Shown here piece after piece: positions 63,101 through 64,000 of a stretch of 64,000 bases of DNA (the stretch's first letter is position 1; the number at the start of each line of letters is the position of its first letter). This stretch comes from Bradyrhizobium sp. CCGUVB1N3. GTDB lineage: Bacteria; Pseudomonadota; Alphaproteobacteria; Rhizobiales; Xanthobacteraceae. The notes below the pieces were generated by a model. That model did not search any database. It saw only the letters and a program-made list of their open reading frames with translations, and was not told where the DNA came from. The position numbers and the translations under genes were made by a program. Location of the stretch: the NCBI RefSeq assembly GCF_024199925.1, contig NZ_JANADR010000001.1, positions 7,009,501 to 7,073,500 on the forward strand, written 5' to 3'.

Positions 63101-64000
63101 AGCATCGACGGCGGCGCTACGCTCAACAAGGGCGCCGTGACCGTCGAAAGCGATGTCACGCTGACGCTCGACGATGCGACGGTGTCCGGGACCTCGATCA
63201 CCGACAACGGCACCCTGAAGATCAACGCCGGCAAGACGCTGACGCTGAACGGTGCGAGCATCGCCGGCGGCGCGCTCAGCGTGTCCGGCACGCTCTCGTC
63301 CAGCGGCGCCAGCACGGTTACCAATAGCTCCATCACCAACAACAATCTGATCGAGGCGATCGGCGGCGTGCTTGCGCTCGTCGCGACGAGTTCGGCCACG
63401 ATCACCAATGCCGGCACGCTGCAGGCCAATGGCGGCGAGCTCGACGTCAATGGCGAGGCGGTCACCAATACCGGAACGCTGGCGGCAATCAACGACGGCA
63501 CGCTGAAGCTGATCTCGACGACGGTCACCAACACCGGCGCTACGGTTTCGGTGGACGCGGGCTCGGCGCTCGATCTCGTCGGCGCGACCATCAACGGCGG
63601 TACGCTGACGCTGTCCGGCACGCTGGTCTCGACCGGCATCAGCGCCATCAACGAAGCCGACATCAGCAACACCGGCACGATCGACGTCACCAGCGGAACG
63701 CTGACGATCGACCCTGCGGTGCTGCACACCATCACCAATCAAAACCTCATCGAGGCGAATGGTGGCGTGCTCGACATCTCCGGCGATCTGATCATCAACG
63801 CCGGTACGCTCGAGGCGATCAACGGCGGCACGCTGAAGCTCTCCGCCGTTACGGTCACCAATACGGGCGGAACGGTAACGGTCGACGGCACCTCGAAGCT
63901 GTATCTGTCCGGTGTCGAGATCGACGGCGGCCACCTCGGCAATGCCGGCCATCTCTACAGCGTCACGGGCGGCAACATCGTCACCGCCGTGGTCACCAAT
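60197..64000 (+). CDS. Giant FecR/VCBS-repeat surface protein (3' partial)
   Basis: The frame is open from 60149 to the window end, giving 1268 codons from the TTG at 60197 (MNYAGKFDAALSLHGQGFHA). No signal peptide is present, as in type I-secreted adhesins. Residues 119-235 form a FecR-like module (VIGHITKLTGSATAV, GDNVEKGDVLSTGSDSTLGV, ATMGIRGTAVL). Two VCBS/cadherin-like repeats end with VTVTGTNDTPVITSS (about 530) and ITVTIKGTDSPAVVW. From about 680, after FWKDAANWETGTVPTIDDDV, come many short strands of the type ITNAGTIELSGGTLKM and ISNTGTIDVTSGTL. The start is uncertain, since no ATG or ribosome site fits. No canonical TAAG cleavage site was seen near the N-terminus. Confidence 0.82.
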   Translation, partial: MNYAGKFDAALSLHGQGFHAPAHDHVDTFSVLGHGHAPQGAFVVPDPNLLFHGDFKRAGVDLVLSNDGHEFVIHDYFKGEKRAAIASPDGAHLTGDIVNALAGNVQYAQAASGAAAAQVIGHITKLTGSATAVRNGVSIILNNGDNVEKGDVLSTGSDSTLGVTFIDGTVFGLSSNARMVLNEMVYDPNGSSNSSLLSLVAGTITFVAGETAKHGDMKIDTPVATMGIRGTAVLTEISFSVPSGGGDPQPQANFQVLVEPDGTTGSYILFDKVTLLPIATVNQAGQMIQISGGNVSVTNALLSPDVQKLITDVFSLKFTDNNTNTKLTNNSTDSITQDANLVVIKTADGATAQATFVNTVTSGSGPSTATSDKSSTYSRIPGAPDARSLDLTGNVKTAFALTELDGKTGDTTDLDVIGGKVTFFDFNLGDRPTVKVNFASFTYQNANHDDVTAGLSDLQKADIAATEAKITVVAASDNSNTGSATWTYSVPDNAFDFLAAGETLTLTYRVRVDNNFTALNETAFIDITVTVTGTNDTPVITSSVPTITFEGGTSVPGGPLTSEVPTSGTLTFTDVDLTDTHKVSVKLTGATLPDGSTVPPGPLATFEKAMSVAIDTDSTGTGDGVIDWSLADLPVYLADFIPKGEVLTLTYTVTVTDSQGATTTQTITVTIKGTDSPAVVWVATSDAGSPPGGFWKDAANWETGTVPTIDDDVIVITDQLHGLTPSYPVTIDEAAFAKSLTMNDFDTSAGHAAPQVINQSTLTIAGALNLSADSILTNSVGATISVGGKAEILDTSVLTNSGTLTLAGGGDFAAGTSITNAGTIELSGGTLKMLAEIHNAGGTFKVDAGATLDVDGGTIDSGKLTIGGTLVLEGTSVLTNGKLDNSGAVTVTGTVALDKQTVDNDSTIEIQAGATLTLDQGIAVANSSGTITVDDHGVLVLNQAEVTGGTINNFSGALGGSIDVTGDSSIDGGATLNKGAVTVESDVTLTLDDATVSGTSITDNGTLKINAGKTLTLNGASIAGGALSVSGTLSSSGASTVTNSSITNNNLIEAIGGVLALVATSSATITNAGTLQANGGELDVNGEAVTNTGTLAAINDGTLKLISTTVTNTGATVSVDAGSALDLVGATINGGTLTLSGTLVSTGISAINEADISNTGTIDVTSGTLTIDPAVLHTITNQNLIEANGGVLDISGDLIINAGTLEAINGGTLKLSAVTVTNTGGTVTVDGTSKLYLSGVEIDGGHLGNAGHLYSVTGGNIVTAVVTN

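Noticed and set aside
61880..63952. Long open frame on the minus strand (690 codons) opposite the giant surface protein
   Set aside because: The plus strand has coherent FecR, VCBS and repeat motifs, while the minus frame is low-complexity Arg/Asp/Gly sequence. It is open only because repetitive high-GC DNA lacks stop codons.
62500..64000. Repeating DNA that could suggest a CRISPR array or tandem satellite
   Set aside because: The periodicity is in the protein (short strand repeats), the units are degenerate, and the reading frame is continuous.

Overview
The window reads as a high-GC alphaproteobacterial chromosome, most probably Bradyrhizobium or a close relative. The evidence is the SURF1-thrC-M16 peptidase order, a stand-alone F0 ATP synthase operon with separate b and b' subunits, an ALAS-type hemA, an Irr-type Fur protein, BA14K and Omp25/31-type envelope proteins, and many palindromic intergenic repeats of the kind scattered through Bradyrhizobium genomes. 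The species assignment is an inference. I found no tRNA, rRNA, insertion sequence, prophage or CRISPR array.

Layout. 1-6.7 kb: end of a SURF1 cytochrome oxidase assembly gene, a SnoaL-like protein, a NarL-type response regulator, then thrC overlapping an M16 peptidase, a GNAT acetyltransferase and an exported protein. 6.8-9.6 kb: the F0 operon atpI-atpB-atpE-b'-b on the minus strand, with a recognisable promoter and a hairpin terminator. 9.8-17.4 kb: an exported coiled-coil protein, a YjbQ protein, an MHS-family transporter, a second NarL-type regulator and a solute-symporter/hybrid histidine kinase. 17.8-25.3 kb: hemA with a FixK/FNR promoter, a variant type II dehydroquinase, an MBL hydrolase, a chemoreceptor, an outer-membrane beta-barrel and two small genes. 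25.3-30.6 kb: an oligopeptide-type ABC operon whose binding protein carries a single-base frameshift. 30.8-37.1 kb: a TetR regulator, a TetR-type operator/promoter with a structured leader before two envelope genes (DUF3313, DUF2147), an Irr paralog behind a second FixK/FNR box, AraC regulator plus acyl-CoA dehydrogenase, a cytochrome b561 remnant and an alpha/beta hydrolase. 37.1-41.9 kb: two paralogous winged-helix/TolB-like/TPR regulators enclosing an MddA-type methanethiol methyltransferase and a GFA-family protein. 42-50.4 kb: BA14K protein, M29 aminopeptidase, cupin, amidohydrolase, MBL protein and an ABC-2 exporter. 50.5-57.4 kb: a liv-type uptake operon (livHMGF, acyl-CoA synthetase, binding protein). 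57.6-64 kb: an LprI-like protein, a LapG-like cysteine peptidase, an AT-rich gap and the first 1268 codons of a giant FecR/VCBS/repeat surface protein that runs off the end.

How genes may work together. Two perfect TTGAT-N4-ATCAA boxes (before hemA and before the Irr paralog) suggest that heme synthesis and an iron/heme regulator respond together to low oxygen. The methyltransferase block looks like a small regulated sulfur/C1 unit: direct repeats lie just upstream of both flanking regulators, and a sigma-54-like site lies in front of the methyltransferase. The liv operon probably imports a carboxylic acid and converts it to a CoA thioester. The LapG-like peptidase beside a giant repeat protein suggests controlled release of a surface adhesin. 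These links are inferred from position and sequence motifs.
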